Positions 43,338 through 51,584 of a stretch of DNA of 55,393 bases are shown piece by piece (the stretch's first letter is position 1; each line of letters begins with the position of its first letter). Where the stretch lies: assembly GCF_937903345.1 (NCBI RefSeq), contig NZ_CALCZQ010000005.1, forward strand, positions 1 through 55,393. Reading direction: 5' to 3'. The position numbers and the translations under genes are program-made. The DNA is from an uncultured Emticicia sp. (GTDB lineage: Bacteria > Bacteroidota > Bacteroidia > Cytophagales > Spirosomataceae). The notes beneath the pieces are model-generated. The model searched no databases. It had not been told where the DNA came from and saw only the letters and a program-made list of their open reading frames with translations.

Positions 43338-43972
43338 TGCTGTATTATTTTAAGATTAAAATGATTGATTTTTTTGAGATAATACGCTGATTATTAGCCT
43401 ATTATCTCCTTGTTTGATAGTATAAAGATACGGTAGAAACGGTGTTTTTTGAAGTAAATGAGATAGAATCGACAAACAAGATTCGTCTTCTTTTCCCTTC
43501 CGCTAAAGAGGTTATTTGAGTATATTCTTGCATAAAAATCTTGCAGGAAATAGGGTAGTACAAAGAAATTATTTTGAAATTTTTGAACTTGAATTAAACG
43601 TAATTATTAAATTCAATGTAGCAGGGGAATTGGCTTACCGATTGCCGCAGAGCTGGTGAGCGGTGTGCCTCTGTGCGAACGAAATGGGTAGAATGAAAGG
43701 ATAAATAAGTGAGGAACGAACGTTTATACTTTCGTTTTACTTATGAAGTGGGGCAAACTAAAATTGTTCCTTATTAATAATCAATGTAGCCAAGCCCAAA
43801 CAGGCTTAGTGGCTGTCGTGCAACTGACTGACATTGTGCTTGTGTGTGAGTGGAATCGGTGCTTTTTCAGCATTGATGGAGTGGTGGGAACTGAAATTGT
43901 TCCTTATTTATCACGTTAATACTACATCATAGGGTGCAGATAATTGAACAAAAAAGGGGTTGCCCCCTAATT
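43338..43972. other. Gene-free stretch with hairpins and a duplicated 20-bp motif
   Basis: 635 bp between ardA and ssb without a credible gene. Upstream of ssb is a 9-bp perfect inverted repeat (43376-43384 with 43400-43408). Further on are two more hairpins: ATAAGT...ACTTAT enclosing AACGAA/TTCGTT (43705-43744) and AGCCA-AGCC...GGCT-TGGCT (43788-43814). A 20-bp motif occurs twice (see the repeat at 43756), and two short GTGTGC/TGTGCG-type stretches lie at 43650-43680 and 43821-43853, with a third relative at 44817-44847. It could hold a structured RNA or an origin; no Rep gene is adjacent. Confidence 0.5.
43756..43908 (+). repeat. Direct repeat pair of a 20-bp motif
   Basis: AACTAAAATTGTTCCTTATT at 43756-43775 and AACTGAAATTGTTCCTTATT at 43889-43908 differ at one base and lie 133 bp apart. 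TCAATGTAGC also occurs twice upstream of them (43611 region and 43781). The pattern suggests a duplicated ~150-bp module that has since diverged. Confidence 0.6.
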
Positions 43973-44515
43973 CTATCTTCGGAAAACATGACCGTCATGC
44001 TCAACAAAATCATTGATAAATAAATCATTTGCATACGCCTTGTAGTCAAAATAATATTGTAAATGTTCTGGCATCTCATTCAAAATTCCATGTTCCTCGA
44101 TATACTTGTAGGTAAACTCAAGTTCTGTTCCTTCCGAGCCATCGTAATAACCTTGATATTCATCTCTAAATTCTTGCATCAATTCTTCAAAATCTGTATC
44201 CTCATTGATGTCTTTATCATCTAAGAATAAGCCCAAAGCTTCGATGTTTTCGTCTTCCATATCCTTTATGGCTTCAACGTAATCGAATAATTTGTTGCTT
44301 ACTGAGCATTCAGAAATCAACTTTTTAGGAATATTTTCATAATCTTGAAACATAAACTCAGCATCGTCTTCATCGCTATGCAGCTCTTTGCAATATTCAA
44401 AGAAAGAATCTTTTGTATCATAAATTTCTAAATCGAGCCATTCGCCTGCGATAGAGCCTTGATTGTATTTAGCGTAAGTACCAACATAAATTTGAGGTGT
44501 TTGTGAAGTTTTCAT
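43973..44515 (-). CDS. ardA: ArdA-type antirestriction protein
   Basis: 180 residues, strongly acidic (many Asp and Glu throughout), as needed for a DNA mimic. The front PQIYVGTYAKYNQGSIAGEWLDLE is the ArdA signature, followed by YCKELHSDEDDAEFMFQDYENIP and YKAYANDLFINDFVEHDGHVFR at the end. ArdA blocks type I restriction during entry of conjugative DNA. It lies alone between two gene-free stretches, upstream of ssb, fitting an early-expressed gene of the transferred element. Confidence 0.88.
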   Translation of the reverse strand: MKTSQTPQIYVGTYAKYNQGSIAGEWLDLEIYDTKDSFFEYCKELHSDEDDAEFMFQDYENIPKKLISECSVSNKLFDYVEAIKDMEDENIEALGLFLDDKDINEDTDFEELMQEFRDEYQGYYDGSEGTELEFTYKYIEEHGILNEMPEHLQYYFDYKAYANDLFINDFVEHDGHVFRR

Positions 44516-44993
44516 TGTAAAAAATTATTTAAATTAAGTAGCCCAGCACTCGCACGAGCAATCGCCGATTCCAACACGAGAATAGAATGACAGGGCGACC
44601 GCCCCCTGATTGCAAGCCCATTTGATGGTTTACGGTGCGTTGGGTTTTGTGAAGAGCTAAAAAATTAAATGTCGTAGTGAAGGCTTGCGTTTGTCAGGCT
44701 ATTTCTCGTAATTTTCGATGCACAGTGTGAAAAAATGTGCGTGGGGAAAACGTAATACACAAACCGCTTCCCGCTGGAGCGTTGAAGAAAAGGCTTTTTG
44801 ACAGTTTGCTTTTTCTGCAAGCTGGCAATGTGCCTTTGTGTGGGTCGGCTCAGTGATTTGTGAGTTTGGAGAGAGTAACTTTTACCCAAGCGACAAAGTG
44901 ATTGCAAATCGCTTGGCGATTGGATAAAGGTTACGAAGGTGATTTGGAAGGCTTTTTTTATTGTACAGCAAAAATCATACTTATAAAATATGA
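44516..44993. other. Gene-free stretch with a long imperfect inverted repeat
   Basis: 478 bp between the seven-gene operon and ardA. An 80-codon frame on the - strand (44665-44907) lacks family resemblance and is likely chance. A nested inverted repeat spans 44874-44934: outer arms GTAACTTTTACCC and GGATAAAGGTTAC (two mismatches), inner arms CCAAGCGA and TCGCTTGG (44886-44893 and 44909-44916). The stretch also holds a relative of the G/T-rich motif seen in the 43.6-43.9 kb gene-free stretch. Confidence 0.45.
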
Positions 44994-45554
44994 CTAATTT
45001 ATACTAACATTTACACGTAGCCACTCTTCAATTATTTCTAAATTTTGTTCAATATCATTTTCAGAATTAATAACTAAGTCTGCAATTTCACTAAACAATA
45101 AGGTAACTTGTTTTTCGCTCGGATGAGCATCAATCATTTCTATTTCATTTGGATTAACGTCCTGTCTTTGAATAATCCTCTCTAATCTTACTTCCTCATG
45201 GACTTCAATGTGAATATGAAATATTTTATTTGGATTAATAATTGTTTTTATTTCGTCTAATGCTATTTTGTGTCTAATACCATCAATAACTAAAGGCTTA
45301 TCACTTGCAGCCGACACTTGATTTAAAACATTTCTGCAAAATTGATTGGGGTTCTCTGACATTAACGACTCTCCCAGATTTTGCAAATTAAATCGAGAAT
45401 GTTCAATATTTCTCTCCGTTGCAATTTTTCTTACATAATCACCAAAACTCACTCTTTGAAAGTTAAAGTTCTTAGCCATAAGTTGGGAAATTGAAGATTT
45501 GCCACTTCCTATTTTCCCTGAAAAAGCAATTACATAAAGCATATTCTTATTCAA
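44994..45554 (-). CDS. P-loop (deoxynucleotide or dephospho-CoA kinase-like) protein
   Basis: 186 residues. Walker A is GKIGSGKS (13-20) near the N-terminus. VIDGIRHKIALDEI and a late ADLVINSENDIEQNLEIIEEWL fit the fold of deoxynucleoside-monophosphate kinases (phage T4 gp1 type) and dephospho-CoA kinases rather than AAA+ ATPases. The substrate is unknown; a nucleotide is the best guess. The start overlaps the ASCH gene by 8 bp, so it is translationally coupled as the last gene of the seven-gene operon. Confidence 0.75.
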   Translation of the reverse strand: MNKNMLYVIAFSGKIGSGKSSISQLMAKNFNFQRVSFGDYVRKIATERNIEHSRFNLQNLGESLMSENPNQFCRNVLNQVSAASDKPLVIDGIRHKIALDEIKTIINPNKIFHIHIEVHEEVRLERIIQRQDVNPNEIEMIDAHPSEKQVTLLFSEIADLVINSENDIEQNLEIIEEWLRVNVSIN

Positions 45555-46098
45555 ATAGATTTAGATTAGTATTCTTGTAACTAAGGACAACCCAACCCCT
45601 ACGGTCACTTTTTTCAAAATTTATCGGACTCATAGAATGTACGTTTTTTACCCTCATTAATGTAGCATAATTTGAGTTAACTTTTTGTTGCCAAAACTCT
45701 GGGTCTTCAATACAGAGGGCTTTGGCATGAACTTCTTTGATTTCACTCCAAAGCTCTTTATTTAAGTGATAGAACCAAGCATCATTAATCAAACATATTG
45801 CAACAATAGGTCCTCCCGAACGCTTTAATAGTAATACGTCTCCCTTAGATACTTTACCAAAGGGTGAGCATTGATTCACTGAAAATCTTGATTCAATTGT
45901 CTTTTTCCCTTCTATAATTAGTTGTAAATAAGGTTCGATAAAAATTCCCAAATGAATATTTATACTTGAAAACTGTCCTGTATTGGTATAATAAGCATCC
46001 CAAAACTCATTTTTCTTTATGCTATTGTATAGGGCAGCAATTAGAGGATTTTTCCAATTCTCAGCACTTTTTGATGAATATTTTATATTTACCGTCAT
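45547..46098 (-). CDS. ASCH-domain protein
   Basis: 183 residues. The stretch HLGIFIEPYLQLIIEGKKTIESRFSVN (about 49-75) is the ASCH/PUA-like signature (PY...I..GKKTIE.R), followed by KVSKGDVLLLKRSGGPIVAICLI, the second part of the barrel. ASCH and related EVE domains bind RNA or modified bases, and some act on modified nucleosides. The front ~40 residues are an extra helical lead. It overlaps the methyltransferase-like gene by 4 bp and the kinase-like gene by 8 bp, so tight coupling is clear. Confidence 0.8.
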   Translation of the reverse strand: MTVNIKYSSKSAENWKNPLIAALYNSIKKNEFWDAYYTNTGQFSSINIHLGIFIEPYLQLIIEGKKTIESRFSVNQCSPFGKVSKGDVLLLKRSGGPIVAICLINDAWFYHLNKELWSEIKEVHAKALCIEDPEFWQQKVNSNYATLMRVKNVHSMSPINFEKSDRRGWVVLSYKNTNLNLFE

Positions 46099-47276
46099 TC
46101 AAAGATTATCTTTATTAGGTTAGTTAAGTTTATTGCTTCTTGCTCTGATAGTAAGAACTGGCTCTTTAATACAAGAATAATATGGTTATATTCTTTACCT
46201 AAAATTAGTAATTCAAAGTACGAAACTAATATTTTTAACTTATAAACCCTAAAAGCAAGGTTATCAGATGTCCAAACATCAATTCTTTCACGGTAAGGAG
46301 AACGTCTTGATACATTCGTAAAAACTATATTGCTGGGGTCAGCAGATTCAAAATAAAAAAAGCTATCCTCTTGAATATTGTCTTGCTTGATTTTAATTTT
46401 TTTGTTTTTCCATTTAAATTCAATCCACGATGCGTCATTACTTTTGTTAGCAATAACTATTTCATTTTTGATAAAATTTATCTTTTTAAAAATAAACAAG
46501 TCACTTTTTCTCCAATTCTCACAATACAAACCTTGAACTTTTAACGTATTTCGTTCAAAATTTGGAGTTTCATAAGTAAAATAGTTTGGAATTATTTCTA
46601 CCAATTCAAATCCAGCATTTTGAGCATATATAATTATTTCTTGCCTATCATTTGCTGCAAACGGTCGAGTCAATTTTTTCAAGACACTTAAATGAAGTAT
46701 CCCACCTGTATTTAAAAACTCAGAACCTCTAATAATGAATGCTTCATAGTATTCAAGATACCATGGTGGGTCAGCAATAACTAAATCGAAGTGGTTATTA
46801 AAACTTGGTTGTTTATTAAATAAATCACACTCGACCAGACCATCTAAATAACCATTAAGTCTAAAATCATTCAAAAGTGATGCACTCCTATTAAATATTG
46901 TAGTATCTATTTTTTTATCTACTAAGCCCGTAAAAATTGTTTTTGTGCCTAATAATGCTATTTTCTTTTCAGAAAAGTTTATCAAATCATACAAATACTT
47001 ATTTATAGTTGCCTCATTGAAACGCCAGTCAAAGTCTGCTGGATGTGGGTCTGATAAAATGTTATTATTGTGTAGGGACGATGGTATTGAATCTTCGTTT
47101 GTATATTCAATAGAAAAACTATCTAATATGTTTTTCACAGAAATAGGGCTTGCACCTTCGGAGTTAGAAACGATTTCGTGGAAACTAAGTCTGCTCTCTG
47201 ATTCTGTAAGCGATTTTATATGTTGCAACAGTTCATGCTGATAAATAGCATTATTAATGTCAAAATTGGAATCCAT
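46095..47276 (-). CDS. DPPW methyltransferase-like protein
   Basis: 393 residues. Residues 105-115 (KIALLGTKTIF) look like a degenerate SAM-binding motif I, and DLVIADPPWYLEYY (164-177) is the DPPW catalytic motif of amino-methyltransferases acting on adenine or cytosine N, followed by a GGILHLSVLK strand. The first ~95 residues are a helical/winged-helix-like lead; the last ~150 are mixed and unrecognised. A nucleic-acid or nucleotide methyltransferase is likely; target unknown. It lies 6 bp behind the radical SAM gene and overlaps the ASCH gene by 4 bp. Confidence 0.7.
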   Translation of the reverse strand: MDSNFDINNAIYQHELLQHIKSLTESESRLSFHEIVSNSEGASPISVKNILDSFSIEYTNEDSIPSSLHNNNILSDPHPADFDWRFNEATINKYLYDLINFSEKKIALLGTKTIFTGLVDKKIDTTIFNRSASLLNDFRLNGYLDGLVECDLFNKQPSFNNHFDLVIADPPWYLEYYEAFIIRGSEFLNTGGILHLSVLKKLTRPFAANDRQEIIIYAQNAGFELVEIIPNYFTYETPNFERNTLKVQGLYCENWRKSDLFIFKKINFIKNEIVIANKSNDASWIEFKWKNKKIKIKQDNIQEDSFFYFESADPSNIVFTNVSRRSPYRERIDVWTSDNLAFRVYKLKILVSYFELLILGKEYNHIILVLKSQFLLSEQEAINLTNLIKIIFE

Positions 47277-47282
47277 ACATGT

Positions 47283-48302
47283 TCAGTAGATTTTATGCTC
47301 AAAAATTCGCTTAGAAAGAGTTTCGTTTGAAAAGCGTTTTTGAATCTCATTATTCCAAATAGATACTGCAATTTTTTGAATTTCGATAGAGTCCTTATGC
47401 TGTTTCTTCATTCTTGATTTTGTAGGAGTAAACTCGGAGATTTGCAATGGAATAATTCTTAACGGAAAAATAGGATGTATTTGCTCTTGCACCCTATCTA
47501 TGAATTTAATTATTCGATTTTCAATATCATGGTCATTGGGTGCAGTAAGTGTTATGTAGCCGTACATATCAATGCCAGATGCAATAAGCCGTTGCATCAC
47601 AAGAAATTGAGTATTATAAGAGTGCGGCTCTGCTGTCGTATTAAATGAAAATGATTCTTCGTCAAAACCTTTAAAACACCCGACACGACCATAATTCTTA
47701 TAGTTTGCTAATCTCTTTACTTCATCTTTTGATAAATATCTCCATAAATAATCATTACTTAAATTATCATCCGACCAAAGATAAACGCTCTTTTCTAATC
47801 CTCTTTTTGATAACTCATCCGCAACCCATAGACTCCACTCAGGTACTAAGTCAGGTTGCCCACCTGACAAATCAATAATTGAATATTGATTTTCTTCTTT
47901 TTGATATAAATCTAACAGCTCCGATGCTGATAAGAAGGAAGCATATTTAAGATTTGCTCCAAGTAGTTTGTAATCAACAAAACAATACCAACATCTCCAA
48001 CTACAAGCAGCATTTTGAAAAACTTGTACTTTTATTACATCATCAAATGGCAAATCTAAAGCATTTTGTGCAGGGTCAATAGGTAACGAATTGAGAGGAA
48101 ATCCATTTGTAGTTTTTCTTTTAAAATGATGAATTCTACCATAACCATCGCAATTATATGGTAATGTTAAATCATTACTTTGCTCTGAATCTTTAAAATT
48201 TGTAATAAGTATTTTTTTATTCAAAATATCTATGGCCAGGCTTCGATATTTTGATGAAATAGCATCCGTATCAAGATAGTTACCCTTGTTTATCGTTTTC
48301 AT
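47283..48302 (-). CDS. Radical SAM protein
   Basis: 339 residues. The 4Fe-4S site CSWRCWYC (C100, C104, C107) is the CxxxCxxC motif of radical SAM enzymes; DLSGGQPDL (144-152) replaces the usual GGEP and contacts SAM. No second iron-sulfur domain with clustered Cys is visible, so it is a single-cluster enzyme. An N-terminal ~90-residue extension precedes the barrel. The reaction cannot be told; in this operon a nucleotide or nucleobase substrate is the inference. It lies 19 bp behind the DUF4186 gene and 6 bp before the methyltransferase-like gene. Confidence 0.85.
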   Translation of the reverse strand: MKTINKGNYLDTDAISSKYRSLAIDILNKKILITNFKDSEQSNDLTLPYNCDGYGRIHHFKRKTTNGFPLNSLPIDPAQNALDLPFDDVIKVQVFQNAACSWRCWYCFVDYKLLGANLKYASFLSASELLDLYQKEENQYSIIDLSGGQPDLVPEWSLWVADELSKRGLEKSVYLWSDDNLSNDYLWRYLSKDEVKRLANYKNYGRVGCFKGFDEESFSFNTTAEPHSYNTQFLVMQRLIASGIDMYGYITLTAPNDHDIENRIIKFIDRVQEQIHPIFPLRIIPLQISEFTPTKSRMKKQHKDSIEIQKIAVSIWNNEIQKRFSNETLSKRIFEHKIY

Positions 48303-48321
48303 GTTATTGCAAAGGTGTTCA

Positions 48322-48909
48322 CTAATTAAAATCTAATTGTAGCTGAAAGTTTTCGGCATTAGGAATATTGCCAAGTTTTTCATCAATGTACCTCATTATT
48401 AACTTTTGAAAGTAATCTAACTCAATTTCAGTTAGCTCTCTATCGTAAGGAATACCATACCAATATTGAATACATTGTCTGCAACAAGTTGCGGTGGCAT
48501 GTTGTGCAAAGAAAATAATATTCCATTGGGTTACAGGAGTTTGTCGCCCATCAAAGAAGATTTCGCTTACAACGCAACCAACCGACTGTTTTAATCGCTT
48601 TAGGGCTTTTTGCGAAAGCTTATCTTTTCCTTGTACGACATTAGCCCATTTGAAGTTTTTATTTATCGGAATATTCCAAAAATGATGTCTTATATTTTCT
48701 TTTTTTAGAAATGCTATCGTGGTATCAATATCTCCTAAATCTTTTCTTTGTACAATATCCCAATCAACTAATTCAATCTCACACTCTCGACATTTACCAC
48801 CTTGCATTGTCTTAGGTTTTTTAGGTCTAAAACAATGTAAGTCCGCTTCACAATTAGAACTGGTACACTTCACTTTTGGAAGTGGCTCACCAAAATCAAG
48901 TTTTTCCAT
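48322..48909 (-). CDS. Zinc-ribbon protein with C-terminal DUF4186 domain
   Basis: 195 residues. The N-terminus carries four Cys in a zinc-ribbon-like arrangement (C15, C20, C40, C43, with H25 and C26 between). The C-terminal ~70 residues match DUF4186: AQHATATCCRQC (135-146), then WYGIP (150-154) and an ELTEIELDYF helix. DUF4186 usually forms a ~110-residue stand-alone protein; here it is extended by the ribbon. Function is unknown. It lies 8 bp behind the ImmA/IrrE gene and 19 bp before the radical SAM gene. Confidence 0.75.
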   Translation of the reverse strand: MEKLDFGEPLPKVKCTSSNCEADLHCFRPKKPKTMQGGKCRECEIELVDWDIVQRKDLGDIDTTIAFLKKENIRHHFWNIPINKNFKWANVVQGKDKLSQKALKRLKQSVGCVVSEIFFDGRQTPVTQWNIIFFAQHATATCCRQCIQYWYGIPYDRELTEIELDYFQKLIMRYIDEKLGNIPNAENFQLQLDFN

Positions 48910-48917
48910 TTATGTTC

Positions 48918-50372
48918 TTATTTCATGGCATTAAGCAATAAATCTCGTTCAAATTCTGGTATTTCATCAAAGTTTGTAAATTCAAACAGAATCTTTCTTG
49001 CAGTTTCCCAAGGTGTTATTTCTTCTTGATTTTGTAAGGTCATAGCAGTACTCCACCAATTTTCTCCTTGTTCTGCTGAAAGCCTGAAAGCAATGTAATT
49101 AGCTAATACACCACCTTCCACACCTGCTTTTTTTGCAATTTTTTGTACATTAGTTTTTAAGAACCTTAAATCTCCGTTTGAATCTAAAATAGCTTGCCTT
49201 GATAGTTGATTTGCTTGTCCATTTAATAGTACTTGACCTGCAAAAATATTTGCATCTTTTTCATCGTCTAAAAGTTGCATATCTTTGCTAAAATCATCGG
49301 CCCCCTCTATCAAATCCAAATCTAACAATTCTGGATATTGGCTTGCATGTCTTACCTCATGGATTAAGTCAAACAACCACCTCAATGAAGATTTAGTTTT
49401 TTGTTTTAATACAATAACATTTCTACCACCTATTCTCCAACATGCACCATGAAAAAATTTAGAGTCTTCTAATGGTAAAACAGGAATACCAAGAAACCAA
49501 GTGTACCTCAAAGCAGACTCAAAATCTAATTTACCATATTTTTCTATTATTTCTTTTCTAAATATTGAAAAATCAGTGGGTATTTTTTTTATTTCCAAGT
49601 GGTTACACGCATCTAATAATGTAACAGCTAAAGTATGTGCATAGATAGTATATGGTGCAATTTTTTCAATCTTGGCATTTTGAGGTTTTTTAAACTTCGT
49701 AGTGTAAGCAAGTGTTAAATTCAAATTCGCTCCATTGACATTCAAAAATTCAGTTGGAGAGGTATTAAAAATTTTGCCTACAACAGCACTTGCTTGTAGA
49801 GTGAAAAATCTCAAATCTATTTCTTTTTGATTGAGAACACCCTCAAGATAAGACGAAAGTTTTTTGGGTAATAATTTATTTAATACGAAGTCTTTCTTAA
49901 AACCTAAGGCATCTAAATTTTTAAAAAATGTTGAAAGATTAATTGTGTTTTCCGAAACCATTATTTCTTTTTTCACTTTTACACCAAGTGCATTTACAAC
50001 ATCTTTTAACCTCTCAAAACTCGCTGATTCATAGTTAGTTGCTTCGTATCGCTGTACTTGTTGTTCTTTCATTCCAAGTAAATCTGCTAAATCTTTTTGC
50101 GTAAGACCAGATGCAATGCGTGCTTTAATAAGTGCAGTAGGCAATTCATCAAATGAATTTACTTGTAATATTTTTATTTGACCATTTTTCAGTAACTCAT
50201 ATTCCTCTATCTGTTGTGACAGTTCTTGATGCTGACTTTTCAAAGATTCTTGATAAACCTTTTTTTGTATTGGGTGTAATTCATGTTTTGAGTCATTAAC
50301 ACCCTCCAAAGCTTTTGCAAATTTCAATATTTGTACTTTGGTTTGTCGGTATTGAGTCTCATTCTTTATCAT
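48918..50372 (-). CDS. XRE-family regulator fused to ImmA/IrrE metallopeptidase
   Basis: 484 residues. A helical lead (1-70) precedes an XRE-type helix-turn-helix (about 77-136; ASGLTQKDLADLLGMKEQQVQRYEATNYESAS). A long helical middle follows. The C-terminal part has the zinc-peptidase motif HEVRH (338-342) with the third ligand likely in DDEKDANIFAGQVLL (E371), as in ImmA/IrrE proteins that cleave repressors. It probably senses a signal and controls the operon. It lies 4 bp behind the DUF6932-type gene and 8 bp before the DUF4186 gene. Confidence 0.88.
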   Translation of the reverse strand: MIKNETQYRQTKVQILKFAKALEGVNDSKHELHPIQKKVYQESLKSQHQELSQQIEEYELLKNGQIKILQVNSFDELPTALIKARIASGLTQKDLADLLGMKEQQVQRYEATNYESASFERLKDVVNALGVKVKKEIMVSENTINLSTFFKNLDALGFKKDFVLNKLLPKKLSSYLEGVLNQKEIDLRFFTLQASAVVGKIFNTSPTEFLNVNGANLNLTLAYTTKFKKPQNAKIEKIAPYTIYAHTLAVTLLDACNHLEIKKIPTDFSIFRKEIIEKYGKLDFESALRYTWFLGIPVLPLEDSKFFHGACWRIGGRNVIVLKQKTKSSLRWLFDLIHEVRHASQYPELLDLDLIEGADDFSKDMQLLDDEKDANIFAGQVLLNGQANQLSRQAILDSNGDLRFLKTNVQKIAKKAGVEGGVLANYIAFRLSAEQGENWWSTAMTLQNQEEITPWETARKILFEFTNFDEIPEFERDLLLNAMK

Positions 50373-50376
50373 GTTT

Positions 50377-50814
50377 TTATAGTTTTAGTCCCACTATTCC
50401 TTTGGGGTTGCCAGTATGTTTGTCAATTTGGAAAAACTCAAAAAATGTTGTAATTGGAGGGTTAGCAATGGAACTAAAAGGGAAGAACTCTCCTTTAAAT
50501 TTTATTTTTTGTGCTTGCCGTAGATTTGTAAAGGTTAAAATAACTGGGTCAATTTGATATAATAAATCCCAATCAATAGATGTATCATCATAACAAATAT
50601 CAAAATCACCAGGTATTAACTTAGAAGTACAAAAGCTACCATCTATATATGCAGCTTTACATCCTGCTTTTTGTAGGGAGTTTAATCCTAATTGCATTCC
50701 AAATAATAAATCTCGTCTATATGGATTGTAACCAAATCTATTATAAATTTCACTCCAATCTGCCCAATGAACTCCAGCGGGCAATATTCCATCAGTATTA
50801 AAATGTGGTATCAT
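50377..50814 (-). CDS. DUF6932-type nucleotidyltransferase-like protein
   Basis: 145 residues. GILPAGVHWADWSEIYNRFGYNPYRRDLL at the front and YIDGSFCTSKLIPGDFDICYD (57-77) match the DUF6932 pattern; GS...DxD (G59-S60, D70, D72) is the active site of minimal pol-beta-type nucleotidyltransferases as in MNT antitoxins. A third catalytic Asp is not obvious. It may nucleotidylate a partner or act as an antitoxin-like protein. First gene of the seven-gene operon, 4 bp before the XRE-ImmA/IrrE gene, right behind the promoter and palindrome at 50822-50869. Confidence 0.75.
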   Translation of the reverse strand: MIPHFNTDGILPAGVHWADWSEIYNRFGYNPYRRDLLFGMQLGLNSLQKAGCKAAYIDGSFCTSKLIPGDFDICYDDTSIDWDLLYQIDPVILTFTNLRQAQKIKFKGEFFPFSSIANPPITTFFEFFQIDKHTGNPKGIVGLKL

Positions 50815-50821
50815 ATTTTAG

Positions 50822-50869
50822 CACAACAATTTTGTTGTGTCAAATATAGTTATTTTTTTTTATTTCAAA
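50822..50869 (-). promoter_or_regulatory. Promoter and palindromic operator of the seven-gene operon
   Basis: On the - strand a TTTG -33-like box (50866-50869), 17 bp, then TATATTTG (50841-50848), an exact TAnnTTTG -7 box. Directly downstream is a perfect 8-bp inverted repeat CACAACAA-TT-TTGTTGTG (50822-50839), where the transcript should start, 7 bp before the ATG. That is a classic repressor position; the XRE domain of the second gene is the likely ligand. No Shine-Dalgarno is visible. Confidence 0.7.
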
Positions 50870-50900
50870 TTATTTTTAAATTTATTTTTTAAAATCAATT

Positions 50901-51584
50901 ATGAAAAACTGTATTTTTTGTAAAAAAGATTCTTCTAATTCCAATAGTGTTGAGCATATTGTACCTGAATCATTAGGCAATAAATCTCATATACTACAAA
51001 AGGGAGTCGTTTGTGATGAGTGCAATAACTATTTTTCATTAAAAATAGAAAAACCTGTGTTAGAACAAGAATTTTTCAAAAATTTACGTCACAGAAATAA
51101 AATAAGCTCAAAAAAAGGTAGAATTCCAGAAGGGAAAGTTATTGTACCATATTTTCTTTCAGAGGGGAGTGTAAAATTTCATAAAAATAATACAATAATA
51201 TCTCTTGACTCAAATGCTTTTCAAGCAATCGTAGATGGGAAAATATCTAAATTAATTGTTCCATATAATACAACCCCTTTGGAAAAAGATAGAACCTTGT
51301 CAAGGTTTTTAGGAAAAATGGCCCTTGAAGCACTTTTTGATAGAATAAGTGATGCAAAAAATTCTCGAATCTTTTTTATAAATAATTCAGATTTTGACCC
51401 ACTCAGAGATTATGTCAGATATAATAAAGGTAAACAGATTTGGAACTATAGTATTAGAAAGGTATATGAAGAAGATGAGCAATTTCAATACAATTTAGAA
51501 ATATTAGATATGATTTTTGAATATGACTTTTTATTAACAGAATATCAAGAGGTGTATTTCATAATAGTAATAACAAGGATATGA
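50901..51584 (+). CDS. HNH endonuclease, C-terminally shortened by frameshift
   Basis: 227 residues, divergent from the seven-gene operon (86 bp between starts). N-terminal CIFCKK (C4, C7), EHIVPESLGN (H19) and CDECNNYFS (C38, C41, N42) form an HNH/zinc-finger nuclease core of the HNH_5 type. The middle and C-terminal parts are mixed alpha/beta. The frame ends at a TGA (51582), but the usual C-terminal segment continues in another frame to 51720, so this copy is probably shortened by ~45 residues. Whether the core remains active is unknown. Its own promoter is not clear. Confidence 0.75.
   Translation: MKNCIFCKKDSSNSNSVEHIVPESLGNKSHILQKGVVCDECNNYFSLKIEKPVLEQEFFKNLRHRNKISSKKGRIPEGKVIVPYFLSEGSVKFHKNNTIISLDSNAFQAIVDGKISKLIVPYNTTPLEKDRTLSRFLGKMALEALFDRISDAKNSRIFFINNSDFDPLRDYVRYNKGKQIWNYSIRKVYEEDEQFQYNLEILDMIFEYDFLLTEYQEVYFIIVITRI

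Noticed and set aside
44665..44907. 80-codon open frame on the - strand in the gene-free stretch
   Set aside because: No family resemblance, unusual composition rich in Ser, Lys, Gln, Thr and His, and it overlaps the inverted repeat; likely chance.
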